A DNA stretch of 64,000 nt, from contig CAWIXM010000031.1 of NCBI GenBank assembly GCA_963840055.1, positions 1-64,000 on the forward strand. The letters are read 5' to 3'. Of the stretch, positions 45,456-54,039 are shown piece after piece. Position numbers and translations under genes: made by a program. The stretch comes from Rhodoplanes sp963840055 (GTDB lineage: Bacteria > Pseudomonadota > Alphaproteobacteria > Rhizobiales > Xanthobacteraceae). The notes beneath the pieces were generated by a model that was not told where the DNA came from, did not search any database, and saw only the letters and a program-made list of their open reading frames with translations. Each line of letters begins with the position of its first letter. The stretch's first letter is position 1.

Positions 45456-46683
45456 CGCCCATTCAACAGTGAAGTGCAACGGGCAGATTTCTGGCGCTGA
45501 AGAAAATCTCGCGAGGGGTTTGGTAGCCGAGTATCTTTCTGGGGCGAGAGTTGAGTTTGTCCTCGACCCTTTGGACATCGGCATCGGACAAAATAGAGAA
45601 GTCGGAACCTTTTGGGAAGTACTGCCTGAAGAGGCCGTTAGTGTGTTCGTTGAGGCCGCGTTCCCACGAGTGATAGGGCTTGGCAAAATAGGATAGTGCC
45701 CCCAGCGAGGTTGCGATTTGGGCGTGAGAGGCGAACTCTTTTCCATTGTCGTAAGTGATTGTTTCGATTTGGTCAGCGAGCGGCAAAAGCACGCGTGCGC
45801 AGGCCTGCACGACAGAGTCCGCGTTCTTGTCCGGCAGTTTGGCGAGCTTGGTGTATTTGGAGGTTCGCTCGACGTGCGACATGACAACGCCTTTGTGATT
45901 GGCGCCGATAATCGTGTCGGCCTCCCAGTCTCCGATGCGGATTTTTGCGGCGACAATAGGAGGCCGCTGATCGATATCGACGCGGTTCGGAATCAGCCCG
46001 CGCCCCGAATTCTTGCCCTTGCGCCTGTTGTATTTTTTGCCGCTGTGACGCAAGTGAAGATACAGCGTGCCCCCGTCTTTCTTGTCTTTCCAGACATGCT
46101 GATAGATGCGCTCGTGACTGATAAAGGCGACGCCATCCTTCGCCAGACGCCCGCTGATCTGATCGGGACTCCACTGCTGTTGCGTCAGTTTTTCTTCGAT
46201 CAGCTCCACCAAATCTGGCGTTATTTTGCGCGGCTTGTCCGAGGCCTCTTGGCGTCTCTGCGAGGCCTTCTCGTGCGCTTGCTTGAAGCGATAGCCGCGC
46301 GCGCCGGTGTTGCGAACAAGCTCGCGGCTGATCGTCGACGGATCGACGCCAATTTGCCGCGCGATGTGGGCTTGCGAGTGGCCGCTTTGCAAGAGCGCGT
46401 AAATCTGGCAGCGTTGTTCGCAGGTCAGATGGAGATAGCCTTCGGGCATTTTTCCTCCGTGAGATGTGCTGTCCCACGCAAGGATAGTCTTCCATCTGAC
46501 CGCCAGAAAAACCGGCATACACAACATGGCAAAGTCTGGCGGGAGAAAACGTCGGCCTCAAGGGTGCTCGCTGCGCTCGCATCGTCTCCGGCGACTAAAG
46601 CCCTTGACCCCGACCCTTTCCCCCGCCACTCACTCCGCCATGCCGTCTATGCTGCCCTGTTGCACTTCGGATTTGAAACGGCG
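45456..46683 (-). mobile_element. IS30-family insertion sequence, copy B
   Basis: Second 1228-bp copy with the same end points and the same transposase protein as copy A. It is flanked by AAA on both sides, a 3-bp target duplication in the fifth codon of the substrate-binding gene. Its transposase reads opposite to the operon. Confidence 0.95.
45463..46449 (-). CDS. IS30-family transposase, copy B
   Basis: 328 residues; the translated product is the same as that of copy A throughout. GGAGGAAAA precedes ATG 46449. DDE motifs as in copy A (GDWEADTIIG, ITYDNGKEF, ERGLNEHTNGLFRQ). Intact and apparently capable of further transposition. Confidence 0.95.
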   Translation of the reverse strand: MPEGYLHLTCEQRCQIYALLQSGHSQAHIARQIGVDPSTISRELVRNTGARGYRFKQAHEKASQRRQEASDKPRKITPDLVELIEEKLTQQQWSPDQISGRLAKDGVAFISHERIYQHVWKDKKDGGTLYLHLRHSGKKYNRRKGKNSGRGLIPNRVDIDQRPPIVAAKIRIGDWEADTIIGANHKGVVMSHVERTSKYTKLAKLPDKNADSVVQACARVLLPLADQIETITYDNGKEFASHAQIATSLGALSYFAKPYHSWERGLNEHTNGLFRQYFPKGSDFSILSDADVQRVEDKLNSRPRKILGYQTPREIFFSARNLPVALHC

Positions 46684-47931
46684 AAACTAATCCTCGCGAC
46701 CGCTGTCACGCTGATCGCCTCGGCGCCGGCTGTCGCGCAAGAGACCATTACTATTGGGTTTACGGCGTCACAGACAGGCAAACTGAACAACAACTCGACG
46801 GCCCAAATGCGCGGCTTCGAGCTATGGCGGGACTAGGTGAATGCCGCCGGCGGCATTAAGGCCGGGGGCAAACAATACAAAGTGAATTTCGTCAGCTACG
46901 ATGACGAGTCACAAAATACGCGCGTCCAACAACTCTATACCCGCTTGATCGTGCAGGATAAGGCACAATTCTTGTTCAGTCCGTATTCATCAGGATTAGT
47001 GGCAACCGCTGCTGTTATCTCCGAGCAATACGGGAAGATAATGCTGACGACTGGCGCTGCCCAAGAGAAAACCTACAAGCTCGGCAACAAAACCCTGTTC
47101 CAGGTCTATCCCCGGCAAGCCAATATCTTGCCGGCGCGCTGCAACCCTTGAAGGAGAAGAACCCCGGCGCGCCGATTGCATTTGTCTACAAGGATGACCC
47201 ATTCTCCAAGACCGTCGTCAACGAGACCCGCGGGCTGGCGACGAAAATGGGATTTAAGATCGTCTTCGATGAATCCTACGGCCCGGATACCACCGACTTC
47301 GGGCCAGTGATCAATAAGATCGTATCGTCCAAAGCTACGGCGTTGCTCGGCGGCGGACATTATGCGGACGGTGCGACGCTGGCGCGTCAGCTCTACGACC
47401 AGAAGGCCGGACTCAAATGGATCACTTTGCTGGTCGCTCCCGACAGTCCGAAGTTCGCGACGCTCGGAGACGCCGCAGTTGGCATTTCGGTACCCTCGCA
47501 ATGGGAACCGCAGGTAACCTACAAGCCGGACTTCGGACCGACCGCGCAGGCGTTTACCAAGGCCTTCGAGGATAAGTTCAAGATTGAACCGGGATACCAC
47601 GCGGCGGGCGGTTACACGGCCGGACTGCTGTTGCAGCACGCCATCGAAACGGCAGGCTCGATCGATCAGGCCAAGGTTGCCGCCGCGCTCAACAAGATGG
47701 ATGTCGTGACCATGTTCGGCCGGACGAAATTCTCGACCGCACCCAAGGAGCACGGATTGCAGATCGGCCACGAGATGGTGATCGCGCAGTGGCAGAAGAA
47801 GAACGGCGAGATCCTCAAAGAGGTGATCTGGCCGAAAACAGCCAAGACTGCCGACATCATTTACTGAGGCCTTTTGCAGGCGCCCAGAGAGCCGGCGGGC
47901 AGCTGGTCCGCCGGCCGGCGCGGGGGATTGC

Positions 47932-48789
47932 ATGATCGGGATCTTCGCGTCCGTTATCGACGGCGTGCTCGTCGGCGCCGTTTATGGCCTTGCCGCGATG
48001 GGCCTCACTCTGATCTGGGGCGTCATGAACGTGATCAATCTGGCGCACGGCGCGATGATCGTGCTGGGCATGTTCATGCTGTACTTTCTCGCGTCCGTGG
48101 TCGGGGTGCCCGCTTATGCGACGCTTCCGCTCGTGGTCGTCGTCGGCTTTCTCTTTGGTGTCGTGCTGTATTGGATCGCCGTCCATCGCGTGATCGGCCA
48201 GCCCGAGCTGATGAGCCTGCTTTCGACCTTCGCGGTCAGCATGATCGTGATCGGGTTCGGCACCGCGCTTTGGACCACGAGCCCCTATAACGTTCCAGTG
48301 CGCGTGCCCGGCATAACCTGGGAATCCTATACGTTCACCGGCACCCACATCATGGCCGCGATCCTGGCTGGTGTAATCGCTGCTTTGCTCTATCTGCTCC
48401 TTTATCACACCCGCGTGGGCAAGGCGGTCCGCGCCGTCTCGGGCAATCGCGAAGCGGCCGAACTCACGGGGATTCCGACAACCCAAGTTCTGGCGATGGC
48501 TTTCGGCCTCGGCGTTGCCCTTGCCGCAGTGTCGGGTACGCTGATCGCCACCTTGTTTCCGTTCACCATTCTGTCGGGCGAGGCCTATCAGCTGAAAGCA
48601 TTCGTCGTGACGGTACTCGGCGGGCTGGGAAACCCAGCCGGCGCGCTCCTTGGCGGCATCGCGCTCGGGCTCCTCGAAGGGATGGCGACGCCATTCATGC
48701 CGGTCAGCTGGATTCCCGTCTTGGAGTTTGTGCTATTCGTATTCTGCCTGATCGCGTATCCCCGCGGCATCTTTGCGTTCGTCAGGTAG
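47932..48789 (+). CDS. livH: branched-chain amino acid-type ABC transporter permease (LivH-like)
   Basis: 285 residues, about eight membrane helices: VIDGVLVGAVYGLAAMGLTL, IWGVMNVINLAHGAMIVLGM (the conserved INLAHG loop), VVVVGFLFGVVLYWIAVHRV, and the EAA-like region GNREAAELTGIPTTQVLAMA. It pairs with the LivM-type permease immediately downstream. The substrate is not readable from sequence. The start at 47932 comes 64 bp after the broken binding-protein gene. Confidence 0.92.
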   Translation: MIGIFASVIDGVLVGAVYGLAAMGLTLIWGVMNVINLAHGAMIVLGMFMLYFLASVVGVPAYATLPLVVVVGFLFGVVLYWIAVHRVIGQPELMSLLSTFAVSMIVIGFGTALWTTSPYNVPVRVPGITWESYTFTGTHIMAAILAGVIAALLYLLLYHTRVGKAVRAVSGNREAAELTGIPTTQVLAMAFGLGVALAAVSGTLIATLFPFTILSGEAYQLKAFVVTVLGGLGNPAGALLGGIALGLLEGMATPFMPVSWIPVLEFVLFVFCLIAYPRGIFAFVR

Positions 48790-48793
48790 CACC

Positions 48794-49753
48794 GTGCGCC
48801 GTCCCTTTTTCTGGCTGATCGCGCTCGTCACGATCCTGCTTGCGGTCGTTCCGTACGTTACCGATGACGTTCAGCTCCGCGAGAGTCTGCTGCTTGCCTG
48901 CGTCTACATTATCCTCGCGAGCAATCTCAATCTGATGATCGGCTACGCCGGCTACGTGAATTTCGGCAATATCGTCTTCTTCGGGCTTGGCGGCTATATC
49001 TGCATCTATTTGGTCGACACTTGGCATGTGCACATTGTGATCGCCGTTCTTGTCGCCGGCATCGGGGTCAGTGCCCTCGCGCTCTTGTTCGGCCTTGGCA
49101 TTCTACGTTTGCGTGGGGCCTTCTTCGCATTGGCGACGATCGGAGTGAACGAGGCGATCAAGCAGCTGGTCGCCAATTTCGAGCCGTGGGGCGGCGCCAC
49201 CGGTATTTATTTGTCGCTCGACGCCTACGGTCAGCTCGGCGGCCCGATGCAAGCATTGTGGACGACCTATCTTTTAATCGTCCTGTTAACTGCTGCATCT
49301 TTATTCCTCAGTTTCTTCATAAAGAACTCGAAGTTCGGACTGGGCCTCATCGCCATCGGCCAAAATGAGGATGCTGCCGCGGTGCTTGGGGTCCCGACGG
49401 CGCACTATAAGGCGATCGCATACAGCATATCCGCGTTTCTTCCGGCGATGGCCGGCGGCCTCTATTTTTTCAAGAGCGGCATCATCGAGCCCGGCGGCGC
49501 CTTCAACCTGTCGCTGTCGATCGAAGCGATTGTCATGGTCATGCTGGGCGGCCAGGGCACCGTTATCGGGCCAGCGGTCGGCGCTTTCGTCTATGAAGAG
49601 ATACGTGGCCTCTTGCTCACCTCCGAAACATTCTCTCACTTCCAATTGGTGATCGCGGGTGCATTATTGCTCCTCATTGTGCTGTTCGTGCCCGGCGGCT
49701 TGATCGGCTATGTGCACCGGCGCTGGCCGAAAACGCGGAGATGGCTCGAATGA
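48794..49753 (+). CDS. livM: branched-chain amino acid-type ABC transporter permease (LivM-like)
   Basis: 319 residues from GTG 48794, 4 bp after the LivH stop; an upstream TTG at 48773 overlaps the stop and is less likely. LLACVYIILASNLNLMIGYA, GYVNFGNIVFFGLGGYICI, RLRGAFFALATIGVNEAIKQ, and GLGLIAIGQNEDAAAVLGVP with ALAYSISA-like helix are LivM signatures. Stop overlaps the LivG start. Intact. Confidence 0.92.
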   Translation: MRRPFFWLIALVTILLAVVPYVTDDVQLRESLLLACVYIILASNLNLMIGYAGYVNFGNIVFFGLGGYICIYLVDTWHVHIVIAVLVAGIGVSALALLFGLGILRLRGAFFALATIGVNEAIKQLVANFEPWGGATGIYLSLDAYGQLGGPMQALWTTYLLIVLLTAASLFLSFFIKNSKFGLGLIAIGQNEDAAAVLGVPTAHYKAIAYSISAFLPAMAGGLYFFKSGIIEPGGAFNLSLSIEAIVMVMLGGQGTVIGPAVGAFVYEEIRGLLLTSETFSHFQLVIAGALLLLIVLFVPGGLIGYVHRRWPKTRRWLE

Positions 49754-50502
49754 CCGCGCTCCTCGATGTCACCAATCTGTCGAAGCGCTTTGGCGGCCTG
49801 CAGGCCGTGCAGGACCTGAGCCTGACCGTCAATGCCGGCGAGATCGTTGGACTGATCGGACCAAATGGGGCTGGCAAGTCGACAGTTTTCAACCTGATCA
49901 ATGGGGTGTATCCGCCGGATACCGGGCAGGTGATTTTTACTGGCCACGACATCACTGGCAAGCAGCCTCACATCGTCGCTCGGCATGGCCTTGCGCGCGC
50001 CCACCAGATCGTGCAGCCGCTGACCAGGCTCACTGTGCTGGAAAATTGCACGGTGGGTGCTTGTTTCGGTCGGGAGAATCTGCCGCTTGCCCAAGCTCAT
50101 GACGTTGCACGCGAGGCGGCGAGCACGGTCGGGCTCGGCGATCGCCTCGGTGCGCTTGCCGGCACCCTCACCACCGGGGGCAAGAAGAAGCTTGAGCTTG
50201 CTCGTGCCCTCGCCGCCCGCCCGCTCCTTCTGCTACTCGACGAGGTTCTCGCCGGGCTCAACCCGACCGAAACGGAGGGTATGATCGAGATCGTCCGGAA
50301 GATTCAACAAAGTGGCGTCGCCATTTTAATGATCGAGCATATTATGCGCGCCATTATGAGTCTGTCCGATCGCATCGTGGTGTTGAACGTGGGCCGCTGG
50401 TTGGCGGAAGGTTCGCCACAGCAGGTCGCCTCCGATCCTGAGGTGATCACTGCCTATCTCGGCGACACCGCGCTGATCAATAACCTGGAGGAGCGCGCGT
50501 GA
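49741..50502 (+). CDS. livG: ABC transporter ATP-binding protein (LivG-like)
   Basis: 253 residues. Walker A GPNGAGKST at 42-50, Q-loop-region TRLTVLENCTVGACFG, signature LTTGGKKKLELARALA (variant of LSGGQ), Walker B LLLLDEVLAGLNP and H-loop IEHIMRA. The variant signature occurs in LivG proteins. It overlaps the LivM end by 13 bp and the LivF start by 4 bp. It drives transport with LivF. Confidence 0.93.
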   Translation: MARMTALLDVTNLSKRFGGLQAVQDLSLTVNAGEIVGLIGPNGAGKSTVFNLINGVYPPDTGQVIFTGHDITGKQPHIVARHGLARAHQIVQPLTRLTVLENCTVGACFGRENLPLAQAHDVAREAASTVGLGDRLGALAGTLTTGGKKKLELARALAARPLLLLLDEVLAGLNPTETEGMIEIVRKIQQSGVAILMIEHIMRAIMSLSDRIVVLNVGRWLAEGSPQQVASDPEVITAYLGDTALINNLEERA

Positions 50503-51215
50503 CCGACGCACTGCTCCAGGTCGAGGCGCTCGAAGCTGGCTACGACGACGTCCAGGTATTGTGGGGCATCTCGCTCAAGGTCGAGCGCGGCGCGATGACC
50601 ACGCTCGTTGGCACCAATGGGGCCGGCAAGACGACGAGTCTGCGCGCAATAACCGGGAGCATTCGGCCACACGGCGGCCGCGTCCTATTCGAGGGCGAGG
50701 ATGTTACTCGGCTGTCGCCGCACGCGAAGACCGCGCGCGGCCTCGTACTGGTGCCCGAAGGCCGGCAGTTATTCAGCGAAATGAGCGTCGAGGAAAACCT
50801 TGAAATGGGCGCCTATTCGAAACGCGCCCGCCGACAATTTCAGGATCAACTCGATCGCGTCTACACGCTGTTTCCCCGGCTCAAGGAACGGCGCGCTCAA
50901 AAAGCGGGAACGTTCTCCGGTGGAGAACAGCAAATGTTGGCGATAGGGCGCGGACTGATGTCCGTGCCCGACGTGTTGATCATCGATGAACTGTCCCTCG
51001 GGTTGGCGCCAGTGATCGTGCAGCAGCTCGTCAAGACGTTGGAGGCGTTGAAAGCGAGCGGCGTGACTATCTTGCTGGTGGAGCAGAACGTTCATCTCGC
51101 GCTCACGCTGAGTGACTACGCCTATGTTATCGCGGAAGGCCGACCTTTCACCGAAGGCCCGGCCCGGGAAGTGGCGGCGATGCCGCAAATTCGGCAGGCC
51201 TTCCTCGGCTTGTGA
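50499..51215 (+). CDS. livF: ABC transporter ATP-binding protein (LivF-like)
   Basis: 238 residues. Walker A GTNGAGKTT, PEGRQLFSEMSVEENLEMGA (LivF motif), signature TFSGGEQQMLAIGRGLM, Walker B VLIIDELSLGLAP, H-loop LVEQNVHLAL. GTG/ATG-type overlap with LivG gives tight co-translation. Last gene of the transporter operon; no terminator hairpin was identified before the IS remnant downstream. Confidence 0.93.
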   Translation: MTDALLQVEALEAGYDDVQVLWGISLKVERGAMTTLVGTNGAGKTTSLRAITGSIRPHGGRVLFEGEDVTRLSPHAKTARGLVLVPEGRQLFSEMSVEENLEMGAYSKRARRQFQDQLDRVYTLFPRLKERRAQKAGTFSGGEQQMLAIGRGLMSVPDVLIIDELSLGLAPVIVQQLVKTLEALKASGVTILLVEQNVHLALTLSDYAYVIAEGRPFTEGPAREVAAMPQIRQAFLGL

Positions 51216-51351
51216 GGAGAACCGAGCCCGGTTCGGTCCAGCCCTTCAACAAAGCCACAGTATCTCTGCAGTCTCGTAGACGATCGCATCTCGGACCGGT
51301 CGTGCGACGCGCCGTGTCGCTCGCACGCGTTAAAGAGAGCCTTGGCTTAAC

Positions 51352-51388
51352 GCATTTTTCGGCAAGGTGGGAACCGGCTCGCCGGGGG
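51352..51388 (+). repeat. partial Rhizobiales dispersed repeat (GCATTTTTCGG type)
   Basis: CGCATTTTTCGGCAAGGTGG then GAACCGGCTCGCCGG closely resembles the left part of the complete element at 63251-63293. It is a fragment without the second arm. Confidence 0.6.
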
Positions 51389-51436
51389 CGTCAGCTCCCC
51401 CGATCTATCAATCCTTTTGGTGGAGTTAGTTGGCCG

Positions 51437-51624
51437 TCCATCTGCTCTTGACTTGGCTCAATCTCGTCGAGGGCTTCTTCTCGAAACTCGCCCGCTCCGT
51501 CCTGCGGCACATTCGCGTCTCCTCCAAGCAGGAGCTCAAGGATCGCCTCATGGCCGCCGTAGATTATTTCAACCACGATCCCGTCGTTCACCCCTGGACC
51601 TACAAACTCGATAAGGCCGCATGA
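51437..51624 (+). pseudogene. IS630 transposase C-terminal remnant
   Basis: The last 55-60 residues of the same IS630 transposase as at 1882-2294: TWLNLVEGFFSKLARSVLRH, IRVSSKQELKDRLMAAVDYF, NHDPVVHPWTYKLDKAA and stop. All upstream catalytic residues except the Glu are missing. About 50 bp from the dispersed-repeat fragment. Confidence 0.88.
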
Positions 51625-51651
51625 TATGATTCGAACTTCAAAATCGCTGGA

Positions 51652-51918
51652 CTAGTGACTGCGGTTCGCGGACAATCGCTCGATCGTGGCCTGCGTCAAG
51701 TAGAACAGCCGCTGCCCATTCATCTCCGTCACGGCGCTGGTGATTAGTCTCTGCGACGCGAGCAGTGCGAGGCAGCGCGCAAGGCGATCCGATCCGAGCC
51801 CAGTCACGCACGCCAGCTCATCATGGCTGAGCCCGCCCTTGCCTTCGGCGAAACGCTTGCTGAAACGCCTTAGCGCCACGACGATGGTAAAATCGTCGTC
51901 TGCCCTGTCCTTCGCCAT
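51652..51918 (-). CDS. small winged-helix (MarR-like) protein
   Basis: 88 residues from ATG 51918. Helix-turn-helix region: FTIVVALRRFSKRFAEGKGG, LSHDELACVTGLGSDRLARC, LALLASQRLITSAVTEMNGQ and RLFYLTQATIERL. This is a wHTH with a predicted wing, lacking MarR dimer helices. Possibly a transcription regulator of the neighbouring transporter or cupins. No family name can be given. Confidence 0.6.
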   Translation of the reverse strand: MAKDRADDDFTIVVALRRFSKRFAEGKGGLSHDELACVTGLGSDRLARCLALLASQRLITSAVTEMNGQRLFYLTQATIERLSANRSH

Positions 51919-51958
51919 GAGCATCCAACTCTGTTCGAGCGACGACGGCGAACCCTAG

Positions 51959-52345
51959 GCACGCAGCGGCAGAAGCAGAAAGAGGTTCGCACCTATCTCA
52001 TCGTATGATGGGCAGGTTAGGCGTCGCGGACTTGAGGCTTCTCAATTCTGTGTTTGCGATGAATTGACGTGGTCTCAGCTCGCACGTCACGGCCAGCGAG
52101 CGGACGCCCAGCACGCGCATGGTTGCCGAGCCGCTCAGTCGGTTCGCACGGCCCGACGTTATTGCTCATAAATCGATTTATTGACAACCGTCAACTCGCG
52201 CACACGCCTCGTCAGCCGGACGCCGGTATATCCGCGGTCGCGAGCAGGGCGCGGCGAGGCCGCTCGGGCTATGTCGGGATGGTGGTAGCCCTGCGTTAGC
52301 CCGCAGCCCGAGCGCCTTCGACAATGTCGATATAAGCTACTGACG
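51959..52345. promoter_or_regulatory. intergenic region with a TTGAC-N5-GTCAA-type motif
   Basis: 387 bp with no supportable gene. At 52181-52195 TTGACAACCGTCAAC contains an inverted TTGAC...GTCAA pair resembling the palindrome at 55389-55404 but with a longer spacer; whether it is a regulator site is unknown. Otherwise nothing seen. Confidence 0.35.
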
Positions 52346-52690
52346 CTATTTACTAAATCTATTTACTATGAGATGAAACAGCTTCATCTCCGCACCTTTA
52401 TTGGCCTCGATGGTCGCCGTCTCGGCCGGCCCGAGATAGACACCCATCCCGCTCGCGACGTCGTAGGCCTTGCCGTCCAGCGTGATCGTGCCTTTGCCGG
52501 CCATCAGGTAGACGAGCTGGTGGCGTTCGCCTGCCTCAGGCGAGAAGGCTTCGCCGGACTTCAGCCAGCGCAGCATGCCGCGCCCATTCTTGGCGCCGCA
52601 GAGGGCCTCGTTCAAAATTTCCGTCACCTCGCCCTGCCCGGTCGATAACTTGCGCGGCAACTTCGCCGTTTCAATGAAAGTCAGCGGCAT
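52346..52690 (-). CDS. cupin-fold protein
   Basis: 114 residues forming one cupin barrel: GMLRWLKSGEAFSPEAGERH, QLVYLMAGKGTITLDGKAYD, VASGMGVYLGPAETATIEAN and MKLFHLIVNRF. The metal-binding His motif is reduced (only GERHQ and FHLIV remain), so it may bind a ligand without metal. It lies 30 bp downstream of the second cupin gene. Function in the island unknown. Confidence 0.75.
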   Translation of the reverse strand: MPLTFIETAKLPRKLSTGQGEVTEILNEALCGAKNGRGMLRWLKSGEAFSPEAGERHQLVYLMAGKGTITLDGKAYDVASGMGVYLGPAETATIEANKGAEMKLFHLIVNRFSK

Positions 52691-52720
52691 CGTCCTTGCT
52701 CCCGTTCCGCGGTGACGCGC

Positions 52721-53134
52721 TCAGGTCTGCACCCAGACGCGCCCATCACGCCGTTCCCAACGCAGATCATCGGGCGTGCCGTCCAGGATGGTCGTCTTGA
52801 ACCGGTTTGGCGCCTGCCATTCGAAATAGAACAGGGGCTCGGTCGCGCGCAGGCGATGCTTTTCTTCCGCCGGAATGAATACCAGATCGCCCGGCCCGAT
52901 CGCCCGCACTCCATCTTCCGATTCCACCGTCGCCTTGCCGTCGATGACGAAATAGAAGTGCTCGCAATTGGCATGGTAGTGATAGGGCGAAGATGCGCCC
53001 TGCTTATAGTGCATCACCCCCGCCAGCATGTCGTCGATGTGCGCGAGCTCCTGATTGACGAAAAAGGTGCGTTCGCGTCCGGGGACGACCGACACCAGCG
53101 TCGGCAACTCGTCCTCCTTGAAGATATAGGCCAT
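52721..53134 (-). CDS. cupin-domain protein with complete metal site
   Basis: 137 residues. Cupin motif 1 PYHYHANCEHFYFVIDGKAT supplies two His and one Glu, and motif 2 GPGDLVFIPAEEKHRL supplies the third His, so a mononuclear metal site is likely. Resembles small dioxygenase-like or sugar-binding cupins, with no specific match. It is a member of the leftward operon with the amidohydrolase and MarR gene, which suggests catabolism of an organic substrate. Confidence 0.8.
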   Translation of the reverse strand: MAYIFKEDELPTLVSVVPGRERTFFVNQELAHIDDMLAGVMHYKQGASSPYHYHANCEHFYFVIDGKATVESEDGVRAIGPGDLVFIPAEEKHRLRATEPLFYFEWQAPNRFKTTILDGTPDDLRWERRDGRVWVQT

Positions 53135-53247
53135 GGCTTTCCTTGCTCCCTAAGCAGCGACTATTTCCGAAGCCGATGCCAAGCGGCTCGCTCAGCGCCG
53201 TCGCGTGACACAAGGCATCGTCAATCCGCTCGCATCTTTCATTCCTT

Positions 53248-53370
53248 TTAATAGGCGTCGTGATGATCCTTGGTGATCACGCCGCGATTGGCCATGATCG
53301 GGCGGCCTTTCTCGTCCTTGACGATTTCGGTCAGATAGTAATTCTGAATGGGGAAATGGTTGGGCTGCAT
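53248..53370 (-). CDS. possible small peptide gene
   Basis: 40 codons from ATG 53370: MQPNHFPIQNYYLTEIVKDE, KGRPIMANRGVITKDHHDAY. Looks protein-like (no low complexity) but too short for a family call; it may be a fragment of a larger lost gene. It sits in the leftward operon between the cupin and the MarR gene. Confidence 0.4.
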   Translation of the reverse strand: MQPNHFPIQNYYLTEIVKDEKGRPIMANRGVITKDHHDAY

Positions 53371-53529
53371 AGGTCGGAATGTCAATCGCGCCTTGCGGCG
53401 TGCGTGCTGTTGCGCGCCGCGACTTGAAGCTGCGTAAGCGCGCAAATCCTTATCTTTGGGAAAACGTAAGCACGAGCTTGCGAGAATTCTCACTAAACAA
53501 CGGCCGCCACGGCGCCGCAGCGCTCCATT

Positions 53530-54039
53530 TTACACCACATCGATCATGTTCGCCGCGCTGACCTGCGCCTGCAGACGGATCAGGAAGCCGAGCAGCATCT
53601 TGCGCTCGTTTGCCGAAAAGCCTTCCAGCAGCTTTTGTTCGCGTGCGATCGCGAGTTTTACGATCTTGTCGTGCAGCGCGATCCCCTTGCGCGTCAGAGC
53701 GATGACCTGACGGCGCTGATCGGCGGCGTCGGGTTTAACCTCGATCAACCCGGATTTTTCGAGGTCGTGCACGCTGCGGCTAACTGCGGCCTTATCAAGT
53801 CCGGTCTCGGTGCAGATGCGGGCGGCGGAAATCCATGGTTCGGCGGCAACCAGCGCTATGATCCGCCAATCGGTGATGCCGACGCCGAAGCGCGGACGAT
53901 AGAGCGCTGAGGCGCTCGCCGAGAGCTTGCCCGCAAGATAGGTGAAATAGGCAGGAATATACCTGTCGAGGTCGAGCGCATGCGGCGACGCGCGCGCCTC
54001 GTTTGAGTTGGGCTGGGCGGCGCCAGGCCGTTCGTTCAT
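53530..54039 (-). CDS. MarR-family transcriptional regulator
   Basis: 169 residues from ATG 54039, which overlaps the amidohydrolase stop in ATGA; upstream ATGs at 54054 and 54066 are less favoured. MarR fold: YFTYLAGKLSASASALYRPR, ITDWRIIALVAAEPWISAAR, ICTETGLDKAAVSRSVHDLE, KSGLIEVKPDAADQRRQVIA (DxRxx-type wing) and helices LHDKIVKLAIAREQKLLEGF. These usually repress catabolic genes and are released by an aromatic or acidic ligand. It probably controls both divergent operons through the palindrome at 55389-55404 (inference). Confidence 0.9.
   Translation of the reverse strand: MNERPGAAQPNSNEARASPHALDLDRYIPAYFTYLAGKLSASASALYRPRFGVGITDWRIIALVAAEPWISAARICTETGLDKAAVSRSVHDLEKSGLIEVKPDAADQRRQVIALTRKGIALHDKIVKLAIAREQKLLEGFSANERKMLLGFLIRLQAQVSAANMIDVV

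Larger units (their letters stand above)
45441..47867 (+). pseudogene. ABC transporter substrate-binding protein (LivK-type), disrupted by IS30, nonsense and frameshift
   Basis: Periplasmic binding protein of the branched-chain-amino-acid (HAAT) type. ATG 45441 has GGAGGAAACG before it; coding MMFNK is interrupted by the IS30 copy at 45456-46683 with a 3-bp AAA duplication and resumes as KLILATAVTLIASAPAVAQ (signal peptide). An in-frame TAG at 46834 follows GFELWRD; the expected continuation VNAAGGIKAGGKQYKV is in phase. A frameshift near 47115 (run CCCC) is needed to join FQVYP to SQYLAGALQPLKEKNPGAPI. The rest to 47867 is intact. This is the first gene of the livHMGF-like operon, so uptake function should be lost. 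Confidence 0.9.

Noticed and set aside
45387..45956. 189-codon minus-strand frame inside IS30 copy B
   Set aside because: Same out-of-frame reading as in copy A; no protein similarity.
52069..52299. 76-codon plus-strand frame
   Set aside because: Arg/Ser-rich with no protein-like pattern, in a region with many stops and no ribosome site.
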